Part shown: positions 17,059-25,893 of the stretch, in pieces | How positions within the stretch are numbered: position 1 is the stretch's first letter | How the letters are laid out: each line of letters starts with the position of its first letter | Made by a program: the position numbers and the translations under genes | Assembly (NCBI GenBank): GCA_029261035.1 | Contig: JAJDCD010000023.1 | Coordinates: 496,001-560,000, forward strand | Direction: 5' to 3' | Source: Candidatus Omnitrophota bacterium | GTDB taxonomy: Bacteria > Omnitrophota > Omnitrophia > Omnitrophales > JACROU01 | DNA: 64,000 bases | The notes under the pieces: generated by a model | What the model was told of the DNA's origin: nothing | The model's database searches: none | Seen by the model: only the letters and a program-made list of their open reading frames with translations

Positions 17059-17091
17059 AGGAAGTGTAACGTTATTTCTTGGAGAAAGAAC

Positions 17092-17946
17092 ATGCTTAAA
17101 TATACACCCCCCAAACGTTGTACCCGATGGATGGCGACCATTTTCATGCCTCTTATTGCCCTTATTGGAATCATTGGGACGCCCTTTTATATTTATCACA
17201 ATGGATTAGCCCTTTCTGAGCTTGCGCTCTTCTTATTCTATTTATTAGCAACTAGCCTTGCTATCACAGCAGGATATCATCGCTTCTTTTCTCATGCGAC
17301 ATTTAAAACAAATTCATTTGTTCGTTTCTTACTTTTATTCTTTGGGGCAGCTACTTTTCAGAAGTCAGCACTTCGTTGGGCTTCGCAGCATCGACAGCAT
17401 CATCAGTTTACTGATACCGAGTTAGATCCGCACAGTAGCGCAAGAGGGCTTTTTTATTGTCATGTGGGGTGGATTATGTTTTATAAACATGATGTTAATT
17501 TTGGTAATGTGAAAGATTTGTCTAGTAATAAGATGATTATGCATCAGCACGAAAATTATGATTTGTGGTCTATTACATCAGGGCTGATTCTTCCAATGGC
17601 GATAGGCTTTTTGATAGGGCATCCATTAGGTGCTTTTATTATGTCTTTTTGTTTGAGAGTAACAATGATTTTGAATATGGCATTCTTTATTAATTCCAGT
17701 GCGCATATGATCGGCAAGAAAACATTTGACCCAGATGCATCTGCTGGAGATAACTGGTTTTGGTCTCTGTTAACAAATGGAGAAGGCTATCATAATTACC
17801 ATCATAAATTCCCAAACGACTATCGTAGCGGTCATCTCATACATCATTGGGATCCAAGCAAATGGTTTATTTTTCTTTTATCTAAAGTAGGTTTAGCTTG
17901 GGATTTAAAACGAACCTCTAATCCAACGCCTGCAGTTCTCTCTTGA
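17092..17946 (+). CDS. Fatty-acid desaturase
   Basis: 284 residues. Histidine boxes HRFFSH (63-68), HRQHH (100-104) and HNYHH (234-238) fall at exactly the same residue numbers as in the desaturase at 8825, so the two are colinear paralogs. It has the usual membrane spans and no C-terminal extension. It introduces a double bond into acyl chains of membrane lipids. GGAG before the ATG fixes the start. Having two such enzymes suggests temperature- or substrate-specific unsaturation. Confidence 0.9.
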   Translation: MLKYTPPKRCTRWMATIFMPLIALIGIIGTPFYIYHNGLALSELALFLFYLLATSLAITAGYHRFFSHATFKTNSFVRFLLLFFGAATFQKSALRWASQHRQHHQFTDTELDPHSSARGLFYCHVGWIMFYKHDVNFGNVKDLSSNKMIMHQHENYDLWSITSGLILPMAIGFLIGHPLGAFIMSFCLRVTMILNMAFFINSSAHMIGKKTFDPDASAGDNWFWSLLTNGEGYHNYHHKFPNDYRSGHLIHHWDPSKWFIFLLSKVGLAWDLKRTSNPTPAVLS

Positions 17947-17950
17947 AAGA

Positions 17951-17975
17951 AACAGTGACGCAAGTCACTGTTTTT
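17951..17975 (+). terminator. Intrinsic terminator with GCAA tetraloop
   Basis: AACAGTGAC pairs with GTCACTGTT around a GCAA (GNRA) loop and runs into five T residues. It starts four bases after the desaturase 2 stop. Confidence 0.9.
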
Positions 17976-18106
17976 AACCCTTTCTTCATATAATCTACGA
18001 CATTGGAGTTTACTACAAAAATCTGTTTTAGATTTTAAGAGTAAATTCGCACATCACAGAAACTTTAAAAAGTTTATTTTCCAACAGAAAAAAAGGTGAT
18101 TTATTT

Positions 18107-19921
18107 ATGAAGCATTCACACTCCTTTCACATTCCTGTTATGGGGACAGGTTTTACTATAGATACCCCTTTTAAAGTAGCTCGTTTTGGAATTTCTTCTG
18201 TTGTCTCTTTGGTAGATGATCGACTCATGGAAAAAGTGCGTAAGTACTATTGTGATGTTATTAAAGAAGATTTTGTTCCCGTTTTGGATCAAGAAGAAGA
18301 TGCTAGAGCAAAAAGAATTACAGAATATTTAAATATGTTGGACCGTGTTACTGATGCCCAGTTTGAAGTATTGAAAAATTCCCCCTTTGAAGAAGGTTCT
18401 GAAATTAACAAGTATTTTGATTTGTTGGATGAAGGCCATCCTTTGAAAAAAATGTATGTAGAAATGATTTCACTCAAAGAAGGGGAAGGTAAGAAAGTTT
18501 TACAAGAAGAACTCAGAGGCCAAATGGTACGTGGGAGTATTGATGTTAATATTTTGACCAAACAACAACGAGAAATGTATAAGAATGGAGAAAAGCTTCC
18601 TCTGGAGAACTCGGATACATTTTCAGCATTGAGAGGTTTTGTTCATAGTAACTTGACGTCATCCATTATCTTTTCCGCGGGACTCAACCCCCATTTATAC
18701 AGTTATGTTGAAAACTTTGATGAATTTTACCCAGATGATAACGGAGAAGTGAGGAAGAAAATTATTTTAAAAGTAAGTGATTTGAGATCAGCTGTGATTC
18801 AAGGGAAGATTTTTGCAAAGAAAGGATTGTGGCCTTCAGAGTTTCGAATTGAGTCGGGTTTAAATTGTGGCGGCCATGCTTTTCCGACACAGGGGCTTTT
18901 GTTGGGACCTATTTTAGAAGAGTTTAGAAAGCAGAAAGCTGAGATCAAAGAAAATCTGTGGGATTTATGTCAAAAGGGTCTGGAGAAGAGAAATAAGAAT
19001 AGTTTTTCAAATTTTCCTGAATTAAGAATTACAGTACAGGGAGGGATTGGAGCGAGTGGAGAAGATGAATTTTTGAGAAAATATTATAAGTTAGATGGGA
19101 CGGGTTGGGGCTCTCCTTTTCTTCTTGTTCCGGAAGCGACGAGTATCGATGAGGATACTTTGAAGAAGCTGGCAGAGGCTGATGATCAAGATATTCGTTT
19201 AACTCAAGCATCTCCTTTTGGAGTGCCCTACTATAGCCTCATGAATTCTAAAAGTAATGAAGTGCGATTAAAGAAAATTAAAGAAGGAAAGCCTGGAAGC
19301 CCTTGTATTACGAAAGCTTTAACTTTTAGCAAGGAATTTTCTAAAGAGCCGCTTTGTGTTTCTTCCTCTCAATATCAACAAAAGAAAATAGATCAATTAA
19401 AAACTCAGGATTTGAGCGAGGAAGAATTTTCCAGGCAATATGAGCAGGTCGTTGAAAAAGAATGTATTTGTCATAATCTGGGAGGGAGTATTTTAGAAAA
19501 ATTTCATTCTGAGGAGGTGCGGGAACCTCGTCCTGCTGCAATATGTCCCGGGCCTAATCTTGCTTTCTTTTCTACGACATACTCCTTAAGGGAAATGGTG
19601 GATCATATTTACGGAAGGGTAAATTTGTTTCAGCTTAAAAAGCCAAGGCCTCATGTGTTTATTAACGAATTAAAACTATATGTTAATTATTTAAAAAACA
19701 GTCTTTCCAAGGCAGTACTTTCTCCAACGAAAAAAGAAAAAAGTTATTTTATTGAATTTAAACAGAACTTGTTGAACGGAATTGATTATTATCAAAAAAT
19801 ATCAAACCAATTTTTAAAAGAATCAAAAGAAGCAAAAGGGCATTTTTTGGAACAGTTAGCCAGCTTGAAAAAAGAAATTGTGAGCTTTGAAGCTTCTTAT
19901 AAAGGGGCGTTTGAAAGTTGA
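18107..19921 (+). CDS. Unrecognised 604-residue protein
   Basis: 604 residues, cytoplasmic by appearance (no signal or membrane segment). It opens with IPVMGTGFTIDTPFKVARFG, followed by a helical region. In the middle are ESGLNCGGHAF, ITVQGGIGASGEDEFL and LVPEATSID, which look like beta-alpha-barrel loops of FMN enzymes such as nitronate monooxygenase. Later come SPFGVPYYSLMNS and KECICHNLGG. The TIM-barrel idea is inference. The Cys pairs might bind metal. The plsC-like gene starts eight bases after its stop. Confidence 0.55.
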   Translation: MKHSHSFHIPVMGTGFTIDTPFKVARFGISSVVSLVDDRLMEKVRKYYCDVIKEDFVPVLDQEEDARAKRITEYLNMLDRVTDAQFEVLKNSPFEEGSEINKYFDLLDEGHPLKKMYVEMISLKEGEGKKVLQEELRGQMVRGSIDVNILTKQQREMYKNGEKLPLENSDTFSALRGFVHSNLTSSIIFSAGLNPHLYSYVENFDEFYPDDNGEVRKKIILKVSDLRSAVIQGKIFAKKGLWPSEFRIESGLNCGGHAFPTQGLLLGPILEEFRKQKAEIKENLWDLCQKGLEKRNKNSFSNFPELRITVQGGIGASGEDEFLRKYYKLDGTGWGSPFLLVPEATSIDEDTLKKLAEADDQDIRLTQASPFGVPYYSLMNSKSNEVRLKKIKEGKPGSPCITKALTFSKEFSKEPLCVSSSQYQQKKIDQLKTQDLSEEEFSRQYEQVVEKECICHNLGGSILEKFHSEEVREPRPAAICPGPNLAFFSTTYSLREMVDHIYGRVNLFQLKKPRPHVFINELKLYVNYLKNSLSKAVLSPTKKEKSYFIEFKQNLLNGIDYYQKISNQFLKESKEAKGHFLEQLASLKKEIVSFEASYKGAFES

Positions 19922-19928
19922 GGATGTT

Positions 19929-20692
19929 ATGAACAAAGTAGTGCTTTCTCTTGGCGTTTGGATCGGCGTAGGGGTTCTGACGTTTCTTTTGTGGGTTTTT
20001 TCATTGATCAGTGTTTTGATTTTTGGATTGTGGGACCGGGATGGTCGTATTACACATAATGTGGCTCGTGCGTGGTCGTGGGCTGTTGTGAAAATGAATC
20101 CGTTGTGGAATTTAAAAATTGAAGGTTTGGAACATTTAGACAAAAAGCATCATTATGTGTTTGTTTCTAATCATCAAAGTATGGCTGATATCGTTCTTCT
20201 GCCGCACCTTTCTGTTCCTTATAAGTGTTTTAGCAAGTCGAGTCTTTATAAAATTCCTTTTTTTGGTTGGAGTTTAAGTTTACATCGACATATTAAATTA
20301 CTTAGAGGGTCCTTGCGCAGCATCGCTAAATCGATGCAAGAAGCTAAAAGTTGGATTAAGAAAAAATGTCGGTCGTATTTTTTGTGGAAGGAACAAGGAG
20401 TCGGACTGGAAGTTTGGGGGAATTTAAAGGAGGAGCATTTAAATTAGCGATTCAAACTAAAACTCCGATTATCCCTTTAGTTATGATTGGTACTCGAGAT
20501 GCTATACCTCGAGGAAGTTGGTTGTTTCGAAAAAAAGTCAAAGGCAAACTGCTTGTTCTTCCTGCTATAGAGACGTCTTCCTATAGTTTGAAAGATTCAG
20601 AACTTGTGAAGCAACGCGTGTTTGACTCAATTAACAAAGAGTTGAATGCTAGAAATATAGATTCAGACTCTGCTCAGGTTGTAGCTGCTTGA
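19929..20692 (+). pseudogene. 1-acyl-glycerol-3-phosphate acyltransferase (plsC-like), frameshifted
   Basis: The acyltransferase motifs lie in two frames. In frame one (19929 onward) are a membrane span and SNHQSMAD (motif I, NHx4D), then KIPFFGW. In the next frame (from about 20366) are VEGTRSRTG (motif III) and TPIIPLVMIGT (motif IV). The switch falls at the run of six A after ATTAAG, near 20360. One extra A there would rejoin the frames as KKKMSVVFFVEGTRS. The intact protein would be about 255 residues and would make phosphatidic acid. The cause may be a real mutation, a base-calling loss in the homopolymer, or slippage. Confidence 0.8.
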
Positions 20693-20775
20693 AACACAGA
20701 AGAATTAACAGGAATCCAATACTAAGGACTCTAGTTATTAAGCCCTTATAGTTTTTTATAAAAAGGAGTACTCAA

Positions 20776-21264
20776 ATGAAAAATCTTTCCAAGGAAAGCA
20801 TTACAGCTTATTTTGAAACAGATCATGATCGATTAGAAAACATATTTCAAAAATTTCAGCAAGACAAAAGAACAGATTTTGCAAAAGCTAAAGATTCTTT
20901 TAGAAAATTCAAGCAGGGGCTTCGTAGACATATTCAGTGGGAGGAGAAAATTCTTTTCCCTCTATTTGAATTAAAGACGGGAATGAGAGAACAAGGCCCA
21001 ACGTCTGTAATGAAAATGGAACATCAGAAAATTGAGCAAGAGTTGGAAGCGGTTCATGGTAAAGTTCGTGTTGGGGATCCTGATTCTGATGAAGAAGAAA
21101 AACAACTTCTTCAGACTTTAGCTCAACATAATGAGAAAGAGGAAAATGTTCTTTATCCCATGATTGATCGATTAGTAGATGATGAGGAGCGAAAGGATAT
21201 TTTTCTTCAAATGGAAAAGGTTCCTGTCCACGATGGTAGTCCTTGTTGTTGCACTTCGGATTAA
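20776..21264 (+). CDS. Hemerythrin-domain protein
   Basis: 162 residues, four-helix bundle. The di-iron ligand pattern is H17, H52, E56, H83, H118 and E122 (FETDHDRL, RHIQWEE, KMEHQKI, QHNEKEE). Such proteins bind O2 or NO, or help repair iron-sulfur centres; which applies here cannot be told. The C-terminus ends with CCC near residue 157, a possible extra metal site. A good AAGGAG precedes the ATG. The end converges on the aquaporin gene. Confidence 0.85.
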   Translation: MKNLSKESITAYFETDHDRLENIFQKFQQDKRTDFAKAKDSFRKFKQGLRRHIQWEEKILFPLFELKTGMREQGPTSVMKMEHQKIEQELEAVHGKVRVGDPDSDEEEKQLLQTLAQHNEKEENVLYPMIDRLVDDEERKDIFLQMEKVPVHDGSPCCCTSD

Positions 21265-21308
21265 CTTGGGATGTAAAATGAGCGACTGACAGCTTCGATT
21301 AAAAAATA

Positions 21309-22004
21309 TTAACAACATCCTTTAGCAGGTTTCTTTTCGGATTCTGGGCTGTCACAACGAATCCATTCGTACAACAAAGCAGCAATCACAGCACCTATGG
21401 CAGGGCCTGTAAAATAAATCCACAAACTTTGAAACTCTCCTTGAAATAATGCGGGAGCTAACGATCTGGCAGGGTTCATAGAAGCGCCCGTTAACGGACC
21501 TCCAACAAAAGCGCATAAACAAACTGTTGCTCCGATTGCAATACCAGCCATGGTACCAACAGCCCGAGTGTCTGTAGCTACAGAAATAATTACAAACATC
21601 AGTGTAAACGTTAAAACAATTTCCCACCCGAGAGCTTTAAATATAGATATTTGAGGAAGTGTCGCTCCAAAATTTTCAGGAATATCTGGAAGAAGAAGCG
21701 TTAAAAGAAATAGAGCGCTGATACCACCTAAGAATTGAGCGAGCCAATAAACGGGAAGTTCTTTTTTCGGAAAGTGCCTTGCAACTGTAAAGGCGAGTGT
21801 TACAGCGGGATTGAAATGAGCTCCAGAGATGTGTCCTAAAGCATAAATCATAACCATGATAACGATGCCGAAAACAACTGGGACTAATTGCGATGAAAAA
21901 TATTCGGGGAATGTGTTAGATATAACAATGCTCCCGCACCCCATAAAAACAAGGCTGAAAACACCAACAAATTCCGCGACTGTTTTGTGTAGTAGGTTTT
22001 GCAT
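21309..22004 (-). CDS. Aquaporin / MIP-family channel
   Basis: 231 residues with six hydrophobic spans. Two NPA boxes are at 65-67 (HFNPAVT) and 177-179 (SMNPARS). The AEFVG...FMGCGS helix 1 is typical. The short loops, and SMNPARS rather than the longer GlpF-like D-containing loop, favour water or small neutral solutes over glycerol. The C-terminus ends in KGCC. Convergent with the hemerythrin gene. Confidence 0.9.
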   Translation of the reverse strand: MQNLLHKTVAEFVGVFSLVFMGCGSIVISNTFPEYFSSQLVPVVFGIVIMVMIYALGHISGAHFNPAVTLAFTVARHFPKKELPVYWLAQFLGGISALFLLTLLLPDIPENFGATLPQISIFKALGWEIVLTFTLMFVIISVATDTRAVGTMAGIAIGATVCLCAFVGGPLTGASMNPARSLAPALFQGEFQSLWIYFTGPAIGAVIAALLYEWIRCDSPESEKKPAKGCC

Positions 22005-22143
22005 AAATATCCTTCTTCTTATTATTTTATTATGAAGCCATTTTCTTAGGGAGTCAAGAGAGCTTTTGTGATAGGAAGCAAAATAGTTTTGCTGAAAATG
22101 AGAACCGGTGTTGAATAAGGGAATATGGTTTGGTGGTGTGGAA

Positions 22144-23196
22144 TTAAGGTTTTAGGTCTTCAGCAGCAACAACATCTTTTCCGGATTTGTATCTCAAGAT
22201 GTTGAATTGAGAAAACTTTACAAGAAATTCTCTTAGGCGAACAATTTGCATGATGATCCAAACATCGTCAGCTTCACCAAAATGATCCGATGAAGATAGG
22301 ATTGTATAGGCAGGCACATTAATGCCGGCTAATTGATTCATGTCTTGGCTTGGAATATCCACAATTCCATCGGAGGCTTTGGATTGTTGTTTTGTTGCGA
22401 TAGCTGGATTACCTCCTCCAATAACAGAAACATAAAAAACATCTTCAGGTAGAGGTTTTAACTCAAATTCATTTAGCCCAATAATCATGTCGGTTGTGTT
22501 TCCATTAAGATTAATATCCTTACTTTTGAATCGATCAGAAGTAGTTGCTTCATTTCCACCATTTAAATAAAGGCTGTTTGTTCTTAAGTCTCGAACAGCA
22601 TCTCCCGTTCTATCTACTTCCCAAAATAAGTTTTGAATGGATTCAGGCACTAGCTTCATTAAAGGACGGTCTAAATCAAAATCACTTCCTTGATGGGGTG
22701 TTCCGATAGATACATTAGCGGCAACGTCATTCCTGTAATAGTCGGATTGAAGATATTCTCTAGCAGCTAACCCTCCCATGCTATGACCAAATAGTACGAC
22801 TTTATCTTCTTCATTAAGTTGTTTGATGTATTCAATGGCTTTGGCTAATTCTTTGCCTTGTTGTTGAATAGCTAGCTGGGTGTCGGAGAAGGTGATGGAA
22901 TAAAAATGAGCTGGAATTAAAGTGTTTTTTAATGGAAGTTGGATTACGCCATTTTGGGTGGTTATTTTTAAATCTCCACCGTAATACCAACCATAATCCT
23001 TGAATAGGCTAAACATTTTACTCTCGCTCCAAAACTTACCTGTAAAGCCAAGGCCAGGTATAAATATCTGTGGTGATTCAGGGGTGTAAGCTTCTTGACC
23101 ACTAAAGCTTAAAAGTAAACGTTTGTCTTGATGAGCAGCACAGCCCGTCACCAAAATAGTCGAAATAATAAGAAAGGTAAGCAAATAATGTCGCAT
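22144..23196 (-). CDS. Lipoprotein alpha/beta-hydrolase (lipase-like)
   Basis: 350 residues. The lipobox LVTGC puts the lipidated Cys at residue 19. The nucleophile elbow is GHSMGG (137-142, Ser139). An oxyanion region, FIPGLGFTGKFW, lies near 45-56, and a late SDHFGEADD could supply the catalytic His. It resembles PGAP1/LipA-type lipases and may act on lipids or esters at the outer membrane. The start at 23196 has AGGAG upstream; a longer start adds 17 residues with no ribosome site. Confidence 0.78.
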   Translation of the reverse strand: MRHYLLTFLIISTILVTGCAAHQDKRLLLSFSGQEAYTPESPQIFIPGLGFTGKFWSESKMFSLFKDYGWYYGGDLKITTQNGVIQLPLKNTLIPAHFYSITFSDTQLAIQQQGKELAKAIEYIKQLNEEDKVVLFGHSMGGLAAREYLQSDYYRNDVAANVSIGTPHQGSDFDLDRPLMKLVPESIQNLFWEVDRTGDAVRDLRTNSLYLNGGNEATTSDRFKSKDINLNGNTTDMIIGLNEFELKPLPEDVFYVSVIGGGNPAIATKQQSKASDGIVDIPSQDMNQLAGINVPAYTILSSSDHFGEADDVWIIMQIVRLREFLVKFSQFNILRYKSGKDVVAAEDLKP

Positions 23197-23365
23197 TTTA
23201 TATTCTCCTTTAAAAAACAGATCATATACAAAAATCAGGAAAAGCACAACAGTAAGCAGCTAATAGAGTTAGGCGTAATGACAAATCGGTAGCAGGAGAC
23301 TAATTTAGTAGGTTATTAGGGGATAAAAGAGTACAATGCATCCTTACTTATTAAAGGAGTTAAAT

Positions 23366-24700
23366 ATGCAAACGTCTCAGACGAGCTTTTTTCATCTTGG
23401 TATTGCGCCAAAGATGATTAAGCTATTAGATAAACTAAAATTTATTCATCCAACACCTATTCAGCACAAGGCAATTCCTGTAGCTATTGAAGGGAGCGAT
23501 ATTTTTGGTGTTGCTCAAACAGGAACAGGAAAAACCCTTGCTTTTGGCATTCCGACAATACAAAGATTGGCCGCTATGGAACGAGGGCAAGCGCTAATTG
23601 TGTTGCCAACCAGAGAGCTTGCACAGCAAGTGGAAGACGCTCTAGCACCTCTTTTACGTGATTTTGGGTTAGGCAGCGTTGTTTTGATCGGTGGGATCCC
23701 CATGCATCGTCAGTTTAAGAAACTATCCAGGAAACCTAGAGTCATTATTGCGACTCCAGGACGTTTAATTGATCTTATGCATCAAAAAAGAGTTCATTTA
23801 AATGATGTTGAAATTCTAGTTTTAGATGAAGCGGATCGAATGTTTGATATGGGTTTTCAGCCTCAGATTGAAGAGATCTTGAAAAAAATGAAGAAGAAAA
23901 GACAAACTTTATTATTCTCTGCAACCATGCCAGAAGACATTGTTAAGTTGGCAACAGAACATATGAAGTTGCCGATTCGCATTGAAATTGCTCCTCCCGG
24001 AACAGCGAGTGAACAAATTTCTCAAGAACTGTTTATTGTTAAAGAAGAAAAGAAAAAAACTTTGCTAAAAGCATTGCTCAAGGACTACAGAGGCCCTATT
24101 TTGGTTTTTGTCAGAATGAAGGTGGGTGCTCAAAGAGTAAAGAAGATGATTTCTGAAATGGGTTTTGATGTTGCTGAAATTCATTCGAATCGAAGTATGG
24201 GGCAAAGGAAGCAAGCCATCGAAGGGTTTAAAAAAGGTAAATTTCAAATCTTAGTCGCTACAGATATTGCGGCGAGAGGAATTGATGTCAGTAATATTGA
24301 ACTGGTTGTTAATTTCGATTTGCCAGAAGATGTAGATAGTTATGTTCATCGAATTGGACGTACTGGAAGGGCTGGCGCGGAAGGGCATGCTATTTCTTTT
24401 GCAAAACCGAATCAGGGTTTCCTTGTTACTAAAATTGAAAAAATGATTCGTAAAATATTACCTATTAGCCAACACACCGATCTTTCGGAAGAAAAGTTTG
24501 ATAGGAGTTCGGGTTCTAGCGGCTCTAATTATAGAGGGCGAGGAGGGCGAAAACCTTCTGGGAATAGAGGGCGGCCTTCTTCTAATAATAGAGGCAGAAC
24601 GTCTGATAGCAGAGGTAAGAAAAAGACTTATTCAAGTAAGCCTAAGAGTAAATTTTTTGATAAAAAAGTTAAGAAAAAATCAAAGAAAAAAGCGAACTAA
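23366..24700 (+). CDS. DEAD-box RNA helicase (RhlE-like)
   Basis: 444 residues. The Q motif lies near FIHPTPIQ. Walker A is AQTGTGKT (50-57), then PTRELA, VLDEADRMFD (about 154-163) and SATMPEDI, and the second RecA domain has ARGIDVS and HRIGRTGRAG. A Ser/Arg/Gly-rich tail and a Lys-rich end follow, as in RhlE/CsdA helicases. It unwinds short RNA duplexes in ribosome assembly or RNA decay. AAAGGAG just upstream sets the start at 23366, and the ORF extends earlier only by a weak ATG. Confidence 0.92.
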   Translation: MQTSQTSFFHLGIAPKMIKLLDKLKFIHPTPIQHKAIPVAIEGSDIFGVAQTGTGKTLAFGIPTIQRLAAMERGQALIVLPTRELAQQVEDALAPLLRDFGLGSVVLIGGIPMHRQFKKLSRKPRVIIATPGRLIDLMHQKRVHLNDVEILVLDEADRMFDMGFQPQIEEILKKMKKKRQTLLFSATMPEDIVKLATEHMKLPIRIEIAPPGTASEQISQELFIVKEEKKKTLLKALLKDYRGPILVFVRMKVGAQRVKKMISEMGFDVAEIHSNRSMGQRKQAIEGFKKGKFQILVATDIAARGIDVSNIELVVNFDLPEDVDSYVHRIGRTGRAGAEGHAISFAKPNQGFLVTKIEKMIRKILPISQHTDLSEEKFDRSSGSSGSNYRGRGGRKPSGNRGRPSSNNRGRTSDSRGKKKTYSSKPKSKFFDKKVKKKSKKKAN

Positions 24701-24749
24701 CGTAAAAGGTTGAAAATGGTTTGATCGATTTATGATAGATCCTTTAGAG

Positions 24750-24781
24750 GCGTTGCTGTTATAATACAGCAGCGCTTTTTT
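24750..24781 (+). terminator. Intrinsic terminator with TATAAT loop (near-copy of 15363)
   Basis: GCGTTGCTGT pairs with ACAGCAGCGC (one G-U pair) around the loop TATAAT, then a T tract. The sequence CGTTnCTGTTATAATACAG is shared with the terminator at 15363. Confidence 0.88.
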
Positions 24782-24818
24782 ATTATTTGTTTAGTTCGAA
24801 CTGTTGTTAAGGAAAATT

Positions 24819-25367
24819 ATGCATAGACTTGTATTAATTAAAAAAAAAGATGACCTTCCTCAGGAATTTCAAGATACACCTATTCAAGATTTGCTGTTAT
24901 ACCACAATGTAAAAGTTCCCCATAAAAATTATGAGCAAGCGGATTTACTTATCGGTATGTGTATGGACAATCGAAAAACACTGAATATCCCTGAAAACTT
25001 TGCTTTTATTATTAGAGCGGGCGGAGCCAATTTGCGCTATAGTGAATTTAAAGTCTCTTATGCTATAGCTGTTGGTGGTGTGAAACACATAGCTCTTATG
25101 GGACATACTCAGTGTGGTATGGTGAATCTAAATTCTAGAAAAGAGCAATTTGTTCAAGGTTTGTGTGATCATGCGGGTTGGGATGCTAAAGAAGCGGAAG
25201 AGCATTTTTTGAAATATTCATCTAAGTTTGAAATTGGCAATGAAATAGATTTTATCTTAAGTGAAACCGAGCGCCTTTCTGAAAAATACCCTAAAATTAA
25301 GATAGCTCCTCTGTTGTACAAGGTAGAAGACAACCTTATCTATTGGATTGATTCATCCTCCTCATAA
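24819..25367 (+). CDS. Beta-carbonic anhydrase-like protein
   Basis: 182 residues. The zinc-ligand pattern is Cys48 with Asp50 and Arg52 (CMDNR), then His96 and Cys99 (HTQC), which matches the C-x-D-x-R and H-x2-C core of beta-carbonic anhydrase. Reaction: CO2 and water to bicarbonate in the cytoplasm. The N-terminal block is somewhat shorter than classical members, so it may be a related family of uncertain activity. AAGG precedes the ATG; the ORF also allows a start five codons earlier. Confidence 0.8.
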   Translation: MHRLVLIKKKDDLPQEFQDTPIQDLLLYHNVKVPHKNYEQADLLIGMCMDNRKTLNIPENFAFIIRAGGANLRYSEFKVSYAIAVGGVKHIALMGHTQCGMVNLNSRKEQFVQGLCDHAGWDAKEAEEHFLKYSSKFEIGNEIDFILSETERLSEKYPKIKIAPLLYKVEDNLIYWIDSSSS

Positions 25368-25481
25368 GCTTTATCTGACATTTTTTGCACCTTCAGAATT
25401 CATAGGGTAGACTTAAATATAGATGTAAAAGACACTTAGAAACATCATTATTTAACCTAGTTCAACCCTTAGGAGGTTCTT

Positions 25482-25763
25482 ATGAGACACCTTAAGAGAC
25501 TCGTTGTTGCATTGACTGTATTCGCAATCATGATTACAGGTCCTAATGCAATTAAATCCTCATATGCTATGTCACTTCATGATGCTGTGAGTATCATTCA
25601 TAAATATGGAAACAAAGATATCAGTGTAGTTCGTAGAATCAGCCCACCATTGGCTTCTAAAGTCCAAGGAGGTTGGGATTCGATTTATCACTGGTGTGAT
25701 GATAATGATACAAATCGTGTTGTATGTATCAGTGTGGCTGTGACATTAGCGGCATCTGAATAA
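25482..25763 (+). CDS. Small secreted protein of unknown function
   Basis: 93 residues with a signal peptide (about 1-29, cut after SYA). The mature part is about 64 residues with two Cys (WCDDND, VVCISV) that could form a disulfide. No family is recognised. AGGAGG lies before the ATG, and a terminator follows within 15 bases, so it is a compact single-gene unit. Confidence 0.65.
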   Translation: MRHLKRLVVALTVFAIMITGPNAIKSSYAMSLHDAVSIIHKYGNKDISVVRRISPPLASKVQGGWDSIYHWCDDNDTNRVVCISVAVTLAASE

Positions 25764-25774
25764 TAAAGAATTTA

Positions 25775-25803
25775 GCCGAACCTATTTTTCCAGTAGGTTC
25801 GGC
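25775..25803 (+). terminator. Intrinsic terminator
   Basis: GCCGAACCTA pairs perfectly with TAGGTTCGGC around a nine-base loop. The T run after it is interrupted (ATTTCTTT). Confidence 0.75.
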
Positions 25804-25893
25804 ATTTCTTTACCCTTTTCTTAAGTAAATCCCTGAAATTGCCGATTAATTAAAGGTGTTTTTTCGCCATTTAATAATACAAAAGGGACTATT

